This document shows positions 23,068-31,412 of a stretch of DNA of 34,814 nt, one piece after another. The translations under genes were made by a program, and so were the position numbers. The DNA is from Pseudomonadota bacterium (lineage in GTDB: Bacteria; Pseudomonadota; Gammaproteobacteria; Steroidobacterales; Steroidobacteraceae), in NCBI GenBank assembly GCA_023423065.1, contig JAFAGC010000011.1, forward strand, positions 1 through 34,814, written 5' to 3'. The notes beneath the pieces are model-generated. The model saw only the letters and a program-made list of their open reading frames with translations, had not been told where the DNA came from and ran no database searches. Position 1 is the first letter of the stretch. Each line of letters opens with the position of its first letter.

Positions 23068-24984
23068 CTACTTCAATATCTTCGCGGCGACGTCGGTCGC
23101 CGCCTGCTCTGCGCCGTCCGGGAAGGCCGGCGCTCGCAACACCCCCGACGCATTCGCCTTGACGGCAATCGGCTTGCTCCACGCCCCCGTGCGCGGATCG
23201 AACCACGTCCATCGGTAGTTGGCTCCCGCCTCGAACCCCTTCAGGTTCGGGCGCAGCGCCTTGTTCTCGAAGTACGCGAGCGCGAATGCGCGGTCCGGCG
23301 TGCGCATCAGGAACGACCAGCCGTCGAGCCCGTCCGCGAGCGCGCCGGGAATGCTGCGCGGCTCGATGTCGTCCGAGGCGAGCTGCAATTGACGATAACG
23401 ATCTCCCTCGGAAAGCGCGAAAGCTCCGAGGTGCCGCATCTGCGCACCGGACTCGTACCTGAGGGCCGTCCAGATGTGCGGCCGCCAGCCGGGGGGTTCG
23501 CCCGTGCTCGTCACGTCATACGCCGCGGTGCCGTGCACGTGTCCCGCGAGCGCGCCCGAGAGCAGCGATCCATACATCATCGCCCGCGCGAAATAGTTGT
23601 CGCGCGGTGAGTTCGCGGGCGGAGTCTCGCCACCGGGCCGGTTGATGTTGTGATTCCACCCCGTGTAGTACGGCTCGAGGTTCGCGGCCGGCATCGGTGG
23701 CGTGAGGCGGAACAGCTCCTCGATGGAAGCGTAGATCGCGTGATTGCGCGGGTTGTTGCCCACCGTGTGCATCGTGAGCCACGGCGCCTGATCGCCGTGC
23801 CCGAAGGCCTTGTACGTCGAGCGATCGATCAGCGTCGTATAGGGCTGGCCAAACGGCAGCGGACCGTATTTCTCGTGATGCCAGGTCAGCGCCTCGTTGA
23901 ATTCAGCGGCGGTGAGGCTGAAGTCCTTCGGAATCCAGTCGAGGTGAATGCCGCTGAAGATCATGTTGAATGCGCCGTAACGCGCGATCAGGTATTGCAC
24001 GTAGCGCGCGTAAGAAGGGTTGAAGTCGAAGTACTTCTTCCACGACGGCGCGTTGTCCCGGCGCACGGTCTCGAAGAACGGCACGAATCCTTCGTCGGAC
24101 AGGTAACGCATCTTGCGGTCGAGATTCGCGAAGTAACGCGGGTCGATCGCGTCGAAGTTCGCGAGCCCCTCGCGATCGGGAAACACGGCGAACGGCCGGT
24201 TGCCGTCCTCGTCGTGCATGTCCTTGCCCGTGGTCGTAGCGCCGTCGGCCGTGGAAATCTTTGCGTTCGGCGCCCAGTGACCGAACTTCTCCCATGCGTT
24301 TCGCAGGAAGACGCCGTCCTTGTTCGCGTACGTCGCGCCACGGTGATCGGCCGCCCAGTTGGGAAAGGCCGCGATGAACGAGATCGAATTGAAGCCCTGG
24401 CGCTTGCGCCACGCGACGGCCTCCTCGAACGAGATTCCCGGCCCGGGCAGGTAGTCGGGCGCGGGCTGCGCGCCGTTCCTCCACGGCAGGCGCCAGGTCG
24501 AGGCGGCAAGCCAGGTGTCGCCGAGCAGGAAAAACGGCGTGCCGTCCGCGTACTCGAGCGCGTGGCCGTTTCCTGTCGCGCGCACGAAGCCGCGCCGATT
24601 CGGATTCCGCGCGATCTGCGCCGGCTCCCACCCGACGGCGCGGAACGATCCCGCGCCGCCGTTCAACCCCGTGTCGTCGGCGGGCGTGGCCGCCGCGCGC
24701 CAGCTCCACTCGCCCGGCTTCGTCGCGACGAAGCGCACCTTGAACGTGCGCCCGCCATCCCAGAAGCCGTAGACGCGTTTCCTGAAATCCGGACCCGTGA
24801 GTTCGATCCAGCAGGTGACGTCGACGTACGGATTGGAGTACTCGCGTGCGGCCTCGAAGGTGATCTCCTGCACTTCCCACACGTGCACTTCGCCGGACTG
24901 CAGCCGCGCATGCGCGGCGCCCGCCATGACAAGGCCCAGGAGCACGGCGCTCCGGAAAATTCGTTGCAGCATGTTCGAACCCAT
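23068..24984 (-). CDS. Exported apiosidase-like glycoside hydrolase (DUF5060/DUF4038)
   Basis: A 638-aa secreted enzyme. The signal peptide is MLQRIFRSAVLLGLVMAGAAHA within the first 26 residues. An N-terminal beta domain (DUF5060-like; HVWEVQEITFEA, VDVTCWIELTGPDF, KPGEWSWR) precedes a TIM-barrel glycoside hydrolase (DUF4038/apiosidase-like; YADGTPFFLLGDTWLAA, WRKRQGFNSISFIAAFPNW, VPFFETVRRDN, HLDWIPKDFS). A C-terminal beta domain follows (FLMRTPDRAFALAYFENK). GH140-type enzymes release apiose from pectin rhamnogalacturonan-II; other DUF4038 proteins act on other glycans, so the substrate is uncertain. The ATG at 24984 has an AGAGA site; an ATG four codons later (24972) is an alternative. 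Confidence 0.85.
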   Translation of the reverse strand: MGSNMLQRIFRSAVLLGLVMAGAAHARLQSGEVHVWEVQEITFEAAREYSNPYVDVTCWIELTGPDFRKRVYGFWDGGRTFKVRFVATKPGEWSWRAAATPADDTGLNGGAGSFRAVGWEPAQIARNPNRRGFVRATGNGHALEYADGTPFFLLGDTWLAASTWRLPWRNGAQPAPDYLPGPGISFEEAVAWRKRQGFNSISFIAAFPNWAADHRGATYANKDGVFLRNAWEKFGHWAPNAKISTADGATTTGKDMHDEDGNRPFAVFPDREGLANFDAIDPRYFANLDRKMRYLSDEGFVPFFETVRRDNAPSWKKYFDFNPSYARYVQYLIARYGAFNMIFSGIHLDWIPKDFSLTAAEFNEALTWHHEKYGPLPFGQPYTTLIDRSTYKAFGHGDQAPWLTMHTVGNNPRNHAIYASIEELFRLTPPMPAANLEPYYTGWNHNINRPGGETPPANSPRDNYFARAMMYGSLLSGALAGHVHGTAAYDVTSTGEPPGWRPHIWTALRYESGAQMRHLGAFALSEGDRYRQLQLASDDIEPRSIPGALADGLDGWSFLMRTPDRAFALAYFENKALRPNLKGFEAGANYRWTWFDPRTGAWSKPIAVKANASGVLRAPAFPDGAEQAATDVAAKILK

Positions 24985-25008
24985 TTCTCTAATATTGCCC
25001 CCACTCAT

Positions 25009-25013
25009 GGAAG
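25009..25013 (+). promoter_or_regulatory. Ribosome binding site that sets the TerC start
   Basis: GGAAG five nt before the ATG at 25019. An in-frame ATG at 25007 has no such sequence upstream, and the GGAAG lies inside what would be its second and third codons. This favours the shorter protein. Confidence 0.6.
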
Positions 25014-25018
25014 CATTC

Positions 25019-25762
25019 ATGTCGATTGTCGCCGATCCCGCAATGTGGATCGCGTTCCTGACGTTGACGGCGCTCGAGCTCGTGCTCGGTATCGACAACA
25101 TCATTTTCATCTCGATCCTCGTCGACAAGCTTCCGCCCCAAAGGCGCGAGACCGCGCGGCGCATCGGCCTGTTCCTCGCCATGTTCATGCGCGTGGGCCT
25201 GCTGCTGATCCTCTCGTGGATCGTCGGGCTCACTGCGCCGCTGTTCAGCGTGCTCGGCGCCGAGATTTCCGGGCGCGACCTGATTCTCATCGCGGGCGGC
25301 GTATTCCTGGTGTGGAAGTCCACGATGGAAATCCACCAGCTCACCGAGGGCGAGGAAGGTCATGCGTCGAGCAAGGTGAAGGCGAGTTTCGGCGCGATCA
25401 TCCTGCAGATCATCATCATCGACATGGTGTTCTCGCTCGACTCGATCATCACCGCGGTCGGCATGGTGGACGAAGTCGCGGTCATGATCGCGGCGGTGAT
25501 CGCCTCGGTCGGCCTCATGATGCTGTTCGCGCGCTCCATCGGGAATTTCGTCTCGATGCACCCCTCGATCAAGATGCTGGCGCTGTCGTTCCTGCTGGTC
25601 GTGGGCGTCATGCTCATCGCCGAAGGTTTCGAACACAAGGTGCCGAAGGGATACATCTACTTCGCGATGGCGTTCTCGGTCGCCGTCGAGATGCTCAACA
25701 TCCGCATGCGCAGGAAGAAGTCGAAAGTCGCGCCGGTCGAGCTGCACGAAAAGTACAAGTAA
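25019..25762 (+). CDS. TerC-family membrane protein (probable metal exporter)
   Basis: A 247-aa integral inner-membrane protein of the TerC family with seven to eight hydrophobic segments. Diagnostic features are the acidic transmembrane motifs ELVLGIDNIIFIS (about 19-31) and IIIDMVFSLDSIITAVGM (about 138-155), which resemble the metal sites of TerC/Alx manganese exporters. The linker between them holds a charged TEGEEGHASSKVKAS loop. A start at 25019 is preferred on the ribosome site. Family members are linked to tellurite resistance and manganese export; the substrate here is inferred. It leads a four-gene operon and starts 34 nt from the divergent apiosidase gene. Confidence 0.9.
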   Translation: MSIVADPAMWIAFLTLTALELVLGIDNIIFISILVDKLPPQRRETARRIGLFLAMFMRVGLLLILSWIVGLTAPLFSVLGAEISGRDLILIAGGVFLVWKSTMEIHQLTEGEEGHASSKVKASFGAIILQIIIIDMVFSLDSIITAVGMVDEVAVMIAAVIASVGLMMLFARSIGNFVSMHPSIKMLALSFLLVVGVMLIAEGFEHKVPKGYIYFAMAFSVAVEMLNIRMRRKKSKVAPVELHEKYK

Positions 25763-25780
25763 AGCAGCGAGGGAGGAGTC

Positions 25781-25987
25781 ATGGTCTTCGCACTGCTGAG
25801 ATTGATCGGCGTCGTCTGGCTGTTCGGTTTCATCGGACTCGCGCTGACCGCGACGTCGAGCTACCTGTATTCGAGCGAGGAGCAACCGGCTCGCGCGGCG
25901 CGCTGGCATTCGCGGCTGCGCATGTCGCTCATCTGGCCGATCGCATTGATGTCTTCGAGCGGGCGCGCGCGCCTGCGTAACGGTTAG
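25781..25987 (+). CDS. 68-aa membrane peptide of unknown function
   Basis: A small protein with a strong ribosome site (GGGAGGAG). Its first helix (about 3-26) is a clear transmembrane segment; a short charged loop (SSEEQPARAARWHSRLR) leads to a second weak hydrophobic stretch (SLIWPIALMSS). It lies 18 nt after the TerC gene and 16 nt before the SPFH gene, so it is operonic. No family recognised; it may be a small partner of the TerC or SPFH protein. Confidence 0.75.
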   Translation: MVFALLRLIGVVWLFGFIGLALTATSSYLYSSEEQPARAARWHSRLRMSLIWPIALMSSSGRARLRNG

Positions 25988-26003
25988 GAAGGGAGGAGGA
26001 AAC

Positions 26004-26864
26004 ATGTCTTTCAATTCACCGATTTTCCGTGGCGGGGCTTCGGGCAACAGCACGCGGGAACCGCTCCAGATCGGCCGCATCATCATGTGGGCCGGCATCG
26101 TCGTCCTCGCGGTCGCCGCGCTCAGCGTCGCGGGCTGCGGCATCAAGGTCGTCGACACCGGTCACCGCGGGATCGAGACGCGCTTCGGAAAGGTCGTGTC
26201 CGAATCGTTGCCGGAGGGAATCTACTTCTTCAATCCGATCACGAGCACCATCGTCGAAATGGACACGCGCCTGCAGCGCTTCGACGGCGACACGGACACC
26301 TACACGCGTGACGTGCAGCAGGCCAACATCAAGTACACGCTGAACTACCGGCTGCAGCAGAACGCCGCGCACATCGTTTATCGCGACATCGGTCGCGAGT
26401 GGGAGTCCCGCCTGATTCCGCAGGTGGTCCTCGGCACGCTGAAGGAAGTCGTCGGCAAGTGGGACGCGGTGGATCTCATCTCCAATCGCGACAAGGCGGC
26501 CTCGGCAGCGCTCGATTCGATCCGTGAAAACCTCGCCGAGCGCAACGTCGAGGTGTCGCGCTTCGAGATCACCGACATCGCGTACACGCGCGAATTCGAA
26601 AATTCGGTCGAGCAGAAGGTGATCGCGCAGCAGAAGGCGATCGAGGAACAGAACCGCACGAAGCAGATCGAGGAGCAGGCACGGCAGAAGGTGCTGTCCG
26701 CGGAAGCCGAGGCGAAGTCCATCCAGATCCGCGCGCAGGCGCTCGAGCGCAACGCGAAGCTGGTCGAGTGGGAAGCCGTGCAGAAGTGGAACGGCATATT
26801 GCCGCAATACATGCTCGGCGGCGGAGCCATGCCCTTCATCAACCTGAACCCGCCGAAGAATTGA
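26004..26864 (+). CDS. SPFH/prohibitin-family membrane scaffold protein
   Basis: A 286-aa SPFH (stomatin/prohibitin/flotillin/HflK-C) protein. A single transmembrane segment (about 28-46) is followed by the SPFH domain (GIKVVDTGHRGIETRFGKV and PEGIYFFNPITSTIVEMDTR) and a long coiled-coil tail (about 195-265; VIAQQKAIEEQNRTKQ, AEAEAKSIQIRAQALERNAK). Such proteins form large membrane rings or domains and often modulate proteases such as FtsH. A GGGAGGAGG ribosome site precedes the ATG. It shares an operon with TerC, which is suggestive of a membrane-stress or metal-stress role. Confidence 0.92.
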   Translation: MSFNSPIFRGGASGNSTREPLQIGRIIMWAGIVVLAVAALSVAGCGIKVVDTGHRGIETRFGKVVSESLPEGIYFFNPITSTIVEMDTRLQRFDGDTDTYTRDVQQANIKYTLNYRLQQNAAHIVYRDIGREWESRLIPQVVLGTLKEVVGKWDAVDLISNRDKAASAALDSIRENLAERNVEVSRFEITDIAYTREFENSVEQKVIAQQKAIEEQNRTKQIEEQARQKVLSAEAEAKSIQIRAQALERNAKLVEWEAVQKWNGILPQYMLGGGAMPFINLNPPKN

Positions 26865-26871
26865 GGTCCTC

Positions 26872-27531
26872 GTGAGCGACGCACGCGCGCCGGCGATCAT
26901 CTTCGACTGCGATGGCGTGCTCGTCGACAGCGAGTACCTCTCGAGCCGCGTCGAGGCCGAGATCCTGCGCGATCTCGGTCTCGATCTCACCCTCGAGGAA
27001 GTGCACGAGCTGTTTCTCGGCAAGACCGTCGAGGGCGTGCTCGAGATCATCGGCCAGCGCGCCGGAAAGCGGCTCGGCGCGGGATTCACCTACAACTGGG
27101 CGTTCGCCACCGCGTTCGCGTTCATGCGGGAACTGAAGCCCGTCGCGGGCGTCCGCGCGGCGCTCGAGCAATTCGCAATCCGCGGCCACCGGATGGCCGT
27201 CGCCTCCCAGTCGCCGCTCGCGCGTGTGCGGATGTCGCTGGCGATTGCGGGCCTCGACCGGTTCTTCGGCGACGACATCTGCGTGACCTCGATGGTCGCG
27301 CGTCCGAAGCCCGCGCCGGACATCTATCTATTCGCGGCCGAACGCCTGGGCGCCTCGCCGGGCGAGTGCATCGTCGTCGAGGACTCACCCGCGGGCGCGG
27401 CCTCGGCGATCTCCGTCGGAATGCGCGCGATCGGTTATGCCCCGGCTGAAACCTTCGAGGCCATGCAGGCTTCGGGCGCTGAAGTGATTCGCTCGATGGA
27501 CGACTTGCCGGGACTCGTCGTTACCCGCTGA
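26872..27531 (+). CDS. HAD-family phosphatase (beta-phosphoglucomutase-like)
   Basis: A 219-aa HAD-superfamily hydrolase. The motif I nucleophile is Asp12 with Asp14 (IIFDCDGVLVDSE), motif II Ser/Thr lies in MAVASQSP, motif III Lys in RPKPAPDIY and motif IV in VVEDSPAGAASA. The alpha-helical cap between motifs I and II makes it a beta-PGM/phosphatase-type subclass. Starts with GTG at 26872; a GAGG ribosome site overlaps the SPFH stop. It is the last gene of the TerC operon. The likely role is hydrolysis or transfer of a small sugar phosphate; the substrate is unknown. Confidence 0.9.
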   Translation: MSDARAPAIIFDCDGVLVDSEYLSSRVEAEILRDLGLDLTLEEVHELFLGKTVEGVLEIIGQRAGKRLGAGFTYNWAFATAFAFMRELKPVAGVRAALEQFAIRGHRMAVASQSPLARVRMSLAIAGLDRFFGDDICVTSMVARPKPAPDIYLFAAERLGASPGECIVVEDSPAGAASAISVGMRAIGYAPAETFEAMQASGAEVIRSMDDLPGLVVTR

Positions 27532-27672
27532 CGGGGCCGCCCAGCGCCCGAAACCTGGGATTCGGACCTGAACTTCGCCTCGTTCGCGGAGGACCTCGAC
27601 GGCGAGCTGTTCGTCGTCGACGTGCGCGATTCGGCTATCTACAAGCTCGTGCCCGCTAGTCCAGCGCCGTGA
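27532..27672 (+). pseudogene. Remnant C-terminus of a PQQ/NHL-like sugar dehydrogenase
   Basis: Between the HAD gene stop and the end of the aldo/keto reductase gene, one + frame reads 46 codons from the HAD stop to a TGA at 27670-27672. It ends in SFAEDLDGELFVVD and IYKLVPA, like the last beta-propeller strands of PQQ-dependent glucose/sorbosone dehydrogenases (SFGEDxDGELYVL...IYRLVPA). No start codon or rest of the gene is present. It is probably the 3' scar of a gene lost by deletion. The match is by pattern recognition, so other beta-propellers are possible. Confidence 0.6.
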
Positions 27673-28615
27673 CGATCTGCGCGCGCTGCTTCTCGTTCGG
27701 CAGCCGACCGACGGCCGCACCGAGATTGTCGACGAGGTTCCTGACCTTTCCGGTCGCGGGGATCACGCAGGTCACGGCCGGGTGCGCGAGCACGAACTTC
27801 AGGAAGATCTGCGCCCAGCTCTTCGCGTCGAATTCCGCGGCCCACTCAGGAACGGGCTTGCCCTTCACCCGCGCGAAGAGGTTGCCGTCCTCGAAGGCGC
27901 GATTGATGATCACGGCCACGCCCTTGTCCGCGCACAGCGGCAGCAGTTTCTTCTCCGCTTCGCGCGTCGCGGCGGAATAGTTGAACTGCACGAAATCCAG
28001 TTTCTCGCGACCCATGATCGACATGAGATCGGGATACGAACTCGTCGTGTAGTGGGTGATCCCGATGTACCTGATGCGACCTTCTTCCTTCCAGCGTCGC
28101 AATGTCTTCAGGTGCGCATCGAGATCCACGAGGTTGTGCACCTGCATGAGGTCGATGGACTTGCGCTTGAGCAGGGTCATCGAGCGCTGCATCTGCTCGA
28201 TGCCCTTCTGTTCGCCGTGACCGCCCGATCCGGGCGTCCACACCTTGGTGGCCATGAACGCCTTGGCCTGTTGTTCCGGCGTCAGCAGGCCGCCGAGCAC
28301 GGCTTCCGCCGTCGAGTACATCGGCGAGGTGTCGATGAGCGAAGCGCCGCCATCGAAGAAGGCCTGCAGTACTTCGCGCAGCGGGGCGCGCGCCGCCGCA
28401 TCGGTGCCGACCTCGAACGGACCCGAGGTGCCGAGCCCGATCGCCGGGATCATGTGGCCGCTGGACGGGATCTTGCGATTGAGCAGCGGAGCGGCCGGCG
28501 TGACGAGGCCGCCCGGCTTGTGTTCGTGCGGGAATCCCGTTTCGTGTGCGCCGGCCGCGATGCTCATGCCCGCGCTGGCGGCGCCGATTGCGAGGAACGT
28601 CCGTCGATCGATCAT
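27656..28615 (-). CDS. Tat-exported aldo/keto reductase
   Basis: A 319-aa aldo/keto reductase with a twin-arginine signal (DRRTFLAIGAA, residues 3-13), so it is exported folded, presumably with its nicotinamide cofactor. The AKR catalytic tetrad is intact: Asp95 and Tyr100 (LIDTSPMYS), Lys124 (ATKVWTP) and His160 (MQVHN). The stop at 27656 lies within the scar of the lost gene. It is encoded 11 nt after the acyl-CoA dehydrogenase and likely shares its transcript. Periplasmic NAD(P)H is scarce, so this may be a non-enzymatic or otherwise fuelled variant; substrate unknown. Confidence 0.88.
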   Translation of the reverse strand: MIDRRTFLAIGAASAGMSIAAGAHETGFPHEHKPGGLVTPAAPLLNRKIPSSGHMIPAIGLGTSGPFEVGTDAAARAPLREVLQAFFDGGASLIDTSPMYSTAEAVLGGLLTPEQQAKAFMATKVWTPGSGGHGEQKGIEQMQRSMTLLKRKSIDLMQVHNLVDLDAHLKTLRRWKEEGRIRYIGITHYTTSSYPDLMSIMGREKLDFVQFNYSAATREAEKKLLPLCADKGVAVIINRAFEDGNLFARVKGKPVPEWAAEFDAKSWAQIFLKFVLAHPAVTCVIPATGKVRNLVDNLGAAVGRLPNEKQRAQIVTALD

Positions 28616-28626
28616 CTATCTTCTCC

Positions 28627-30441
28627 TCAGATGAGCGCGGCGTCGGCGCCAACCACCGCGTCGCTGCCCTGCGCGATCACCTGCTCGAGAGCCAGCGTCT
28701 GCGGCAGCACCTGCGCCGCGAAGAAGTTCGCAGTCACGATCTTGCCCTCGTGGAATTCGCGATCGTTGCCGGCGGCGAGTTTCTGCGCGGCGACCGCGGC
28801 AGCGCGCGCCATGAGCCATCCGCCGATGGTGATTCCGCATATCTTGAGGAACGGCACCGACACGGCCATCGCGCGATCCGGAGAAACGTTGAGCGCATGC
28901 AGCAGCGAATCGGCGACGCCGCGCAGCCGCGCGACGGCCGCGAGCGCCGCGTCGCGCGCGCGCAGCGCGTCGGGATGCTGGGGCGCGAGCGCCTCGAGCG
29001 ACACTTTCATTTCGTCGAGGAACGCGCCGAGCGCGGCGCCGCGATCGCGCCCGAATTTGCGACCGATGAGATCGTTCGACTGGATGCCGGTCGTGCCCTC
29101 GTAGATGGTCGTGATGCGCACGTCGCGCAGTGTCTGCGCCGCGCCCGTTTCCTCGATGTATCCCATGCCGCCGTGGACCTGGATGCCGGTGCTCGCGATC
29201 TCGACGCCGGATTCGGTGCAGAAACCCTTGACGATCGGAATCAGCAGATCGCCGCGCGCCTGCGCGGCGGCGCGCACGGCCGCGTCCGGATGCGCGTGGC
29301 CGAGATCGAGCTGATAGGCGGCATACAGCGCCATCGCGCGTGATGCCTCGACCGTCGACTTCATGCTCAGCAACATGCGCTTCACGTCCGGGTGGCCGAT
29401 GATCGGCGCGGGCGAGGAACTCGTGCCGAGCGAGGCGGAACCCGCGACTTTCGCGATCGGCACGGGCGGTTTGCCCTGCACGCGCGTGCGCGCCCACTCG
29501 GCCGCCTGCTGGAAGGCGCGCTCGCCCTGCGCGTATCCCTCGAGGCCCACGGAGAGACGCGCCGCGTTCATCATGACGAACATGTATTCGAGGCCGCGGT
29601 TCGGCTCGCCGACCAGCAGCCCGAGCGCGCCCTCGTTCTCGCCGTACATCATCACGCAGGTCGGGCTCGCGTGGATGCCGAGCTTGTGTTCGATGGACGC
29701 GCAATTCACGTCGTTGCGCGGACCGGGCGTGCCGTCCGCATTCACCCAGAACTTCGGCACCATGAACAGCGAGATGCCGCGCACGCCGGGCGGCGCGCCG
29801 TCGATGCGCGCCAGCACCATGTGCACGATGTTCTCGGTGAGATCGTGCTCCCCGTAGGTGATGAAGATCTTCTGGCCATAAATGCGGTAGTTGGGACCGG
29901 CGGGCACCGCGCGCGCGCGCACCTGTGCGAGATCGCTGCCGGCCTGCGGCTCGGTCAGGTTCATCGTGCCGGTCCATTCGCCGCTCACCATGCGCGGCAG
30001 GTAGAGCTGCTTCTGCTGCGGCGAACCGAAGAGCTGGATCGCCTCGATGGCGCCCTGGGTCAGCATCGGGCATAGCTTGAAGGCGAGATTCGACGAGGCC
30101 CAGAGCTCTTCGACCGCGGTGCCGAGCACGGCCGGCACGTTCTGCCCACCGAACTCCGCCTTCGAACGCAGCGCGGGCCAGCCGCTCTCGCAGAAGTGCT
30201 GGTATGCCTCGCGGAAGCCCTCCGGCATCGTCACGCCGTGCGGCGACCACTGCGCACCCTGGCGATCCCCGCTCTTGCACAGCGGCTCGAGCACGGACTC
30301 GGCGAACTTGGCCGCCTCGCTCAGGATGGCTTCGTTGGTTTCACTCGAGTAATCGACGAACTCGGGGCAGGCGCGGATCTGCTCCGTGCCGATGATCTCA
30401 TCCAGGACAAACCGGATGTCCTTGACCGGTGCGCGGTACAT
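28627..30441 (-). CDS. Acyl-CoA dehydrogenase (DmdC-like, long C-terminal extension)
   Basis: A 604-aa FAD-dependent acyl-CoA dehydrogenase. The N-terminal helical domain begins with an about 30-residue extension typical of the DmdC-like class (MYRAPVKDIRFVLDE). The middle beta domain holds MNLTEPQAGSDL (160-171) and the C-terminal domain the base Glu448 in IYEGTTGIQSNDL. An extra C-terminal region (about 480-604) is a helical extension as in 3-methylmercaptopropionyl-CoA dehydrogenases. In this family, members oxidise varied acyl-CoAs; methylmercaptopropionate is one possibility but fatty-acid chains are equally likely. It starts 9 nt after the LysR gene and is followed by the aldo/keto reductase. 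Confidence 0.92.
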   Translation of the reverse strand: MYRAPVKDIRFVLDEIIGTEQIRACPEFVDYSSETNEAILSEAAKFAESVLEPLCKSGDRQGAQWSPHGVTMPEGFREAYQHFCESGWPALRSKAEFGGQNVPAVLGTAVEELWASSNLAFKLCPMLTQGAIEAIQLFGSPQQKQLYLPRMVSGEWTGTMNLTEPQAGSDLAQVRARAVPAGPNYRIYGQKIFITYGEHDLTENIVHMVLARIDGAPPGVRGISLFMVPKFWVNADGTPGPRNDVNCASIEHKLGIHASPTCVMMYGENEGALGLLVGEPNRGLEYMFVMMNAARLSVGLEGYAQGERAFQQAAEWARTRVQGKPPVPIAKVAGSASLGTSSSPAPIIGHPDVKRMLLSMKSTVEASRAMALYAAYQLDLGHAHPDAAVRAAAQARGDLLIPIVKGFCTESGVEIASTGIQVHGGMGYIEETGAAQTLRDVRITTIYEGTTGIQSNDLIGRKFGRDRGAALGAFLDEMKVSLEALAPQHPDALRARDAALAAVARLRGVADSLLHALNVSPDRAMAVSVPFLKICGITIGGWLMARAAAVAAQKLAAGNDREFHEGKIVTANFFAAQVLPQTLALEQVIAQGSDAVVGADAALI

Positions 30442-30450
30442 GCAGGTTCC

Positions 30451-31347
30451 TCAATTCGCGAGGGCGGGGACTATATTCGCCGCCGCGAAATCGACGAAGC
30501 TCTTCACGCGAGGATCGCCTTCGAGGCCGGCGGGAAACACCGCGTACAGTGGCGCGGCCGAAGGCGCCTGCCAATCGGCGAGCACCTTACGCAGCTTGGC
30601 CGTCGCCACACCCTGGCGGCACAGGAACTCCGGCAGGAGCCCGATGCCGAGCCCCGCGACCGTCGCGCTGTGCAGCACCGCAGGATCGTCCACGGCCAGT
30701 TTCGGCTGTACGCGCACTTCGGCGCGCGCGGAGGCCTTGGTCATCTGGAAGCGGTATTCCGCGCCGTCGGGGGTGGGCGTGAGCAGCGCATGATCGCGCA
30801 GTCCCTCCGGCCGGTCCGGCGCCGGATGTTTCTGCAGGTAGGCGGGAGTCGCGCACAAGACCGCCGGCGGAGCGCCGAGCAGGCGCGAGCCGAGTTTCGG
30901 GTCGTCGTTGGCGCCGGCGCGGATCGCGACGTCCCACTCGCCCGACTGGTCGGTGTCGAGCACGACGTCGAGCGCGATGTCGGGAAAACTGTCCAGGAAA
31001 CGCGGCACCAGCGGCGCGAGCAGCACACGCCCGTAGGTCGGATCGGCGACCACGCGCAGCGGGCCGGTACGCCGGGTCGAGAATCCGAGCGCGAGCTGCC
31101 GTACCTTCTCGACCTCGTCGCCGATGGCGCGCGCGTGCGGCAACACGGCTTCACCGGCGGCGGTGAGAAAAATCCTTCGGGTGGTACGCTTCAGCAACTG
31201 CGCACCGACGGATTTTTCGAGATCCGCGATGGCGCGGCTGATGGCGACCTTGGGCACGCGATAGGCGCGCGCCGCGGCGGAGAATCCATTGAGCTCGACG
31301 ACTCGCGCGAAGACAGCGAGCTGAGCGGCGGACCACAATTCACTCAT
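30451..31347 (-). CDS. LysR-family transcriptional regulator
   Basis: A 298-aa LysR-type regulator. The winged helix-turn-helix is at about 1-65 (FARVVELNGFSAAARAYRVPKVAISRAIADLE, key FSAAARAY and KVAISRA). The rest is the two-lobe effector domain (about 90-298), with LDVVLDT and GLGIGLLPEF as landmark strands. It sits in front of the acyl-CoA dehydrogenase on the same strand, 9 nt away, which is unusual for LysR genes and suggests it is cotranscribed with its targets. A palindrome lies in the divergent gap to the DUF1993 gene. Confidence 0.92.
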   Translation of the reverse strand: MSELWSAAQLAVFARVVELNGFSAAARAYRVPKVAISRAIADLEKSVGAQLLKRTTRRIFLTAAGEAVLPHARAIGDEVEKVRQLALGFSTRRTGPLRVVADPTYGRVLLAPLVPRFLDSFPDIALDVVLDTDQSGEWDVAIRAGANDDPKLGSRLLGAPPAVLCATPAYLQKHPAPDRPEGLRDHALLTPTPDGAEYRFQMTKASARAEVRVQPKLAVDDPAVLHSATVAGLGIGLLPEFLCRQGVATAKLRKVLADWQAPSAAPLYAVFPAGLEGDPRVKSFVDFAAANIVPALAN

Positions 31348-31351
31348 ATGC

Positions 31352-31373
31352 GCACCAAAGCGACTGCTGGTGC
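31352..31373. promoter_or_regulatory. LysR-type operator candidate
   Basis: A dyad GCACCA-N10-TGGTGC in the 65-nt gap between the divergent LysR and DUF1993 genes. LysR proteins bind interrupted dyads of this size near their own gene, so it could govern both directions. Evidence is the dyad and its location only. Confidence 0.4.
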
Positions 31374-31412
31374 TTTTATTGTTCCACTAAAGAATCGAGA
31401 AAGGAAAGGCCC

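Noticed and set aside
23650..25980. A 776-codon open frame antisense to the apiosidase gene and across TerC
   Set aside because: It covers two well supported genes and has a composition typical of shadow frames; no motif seen.
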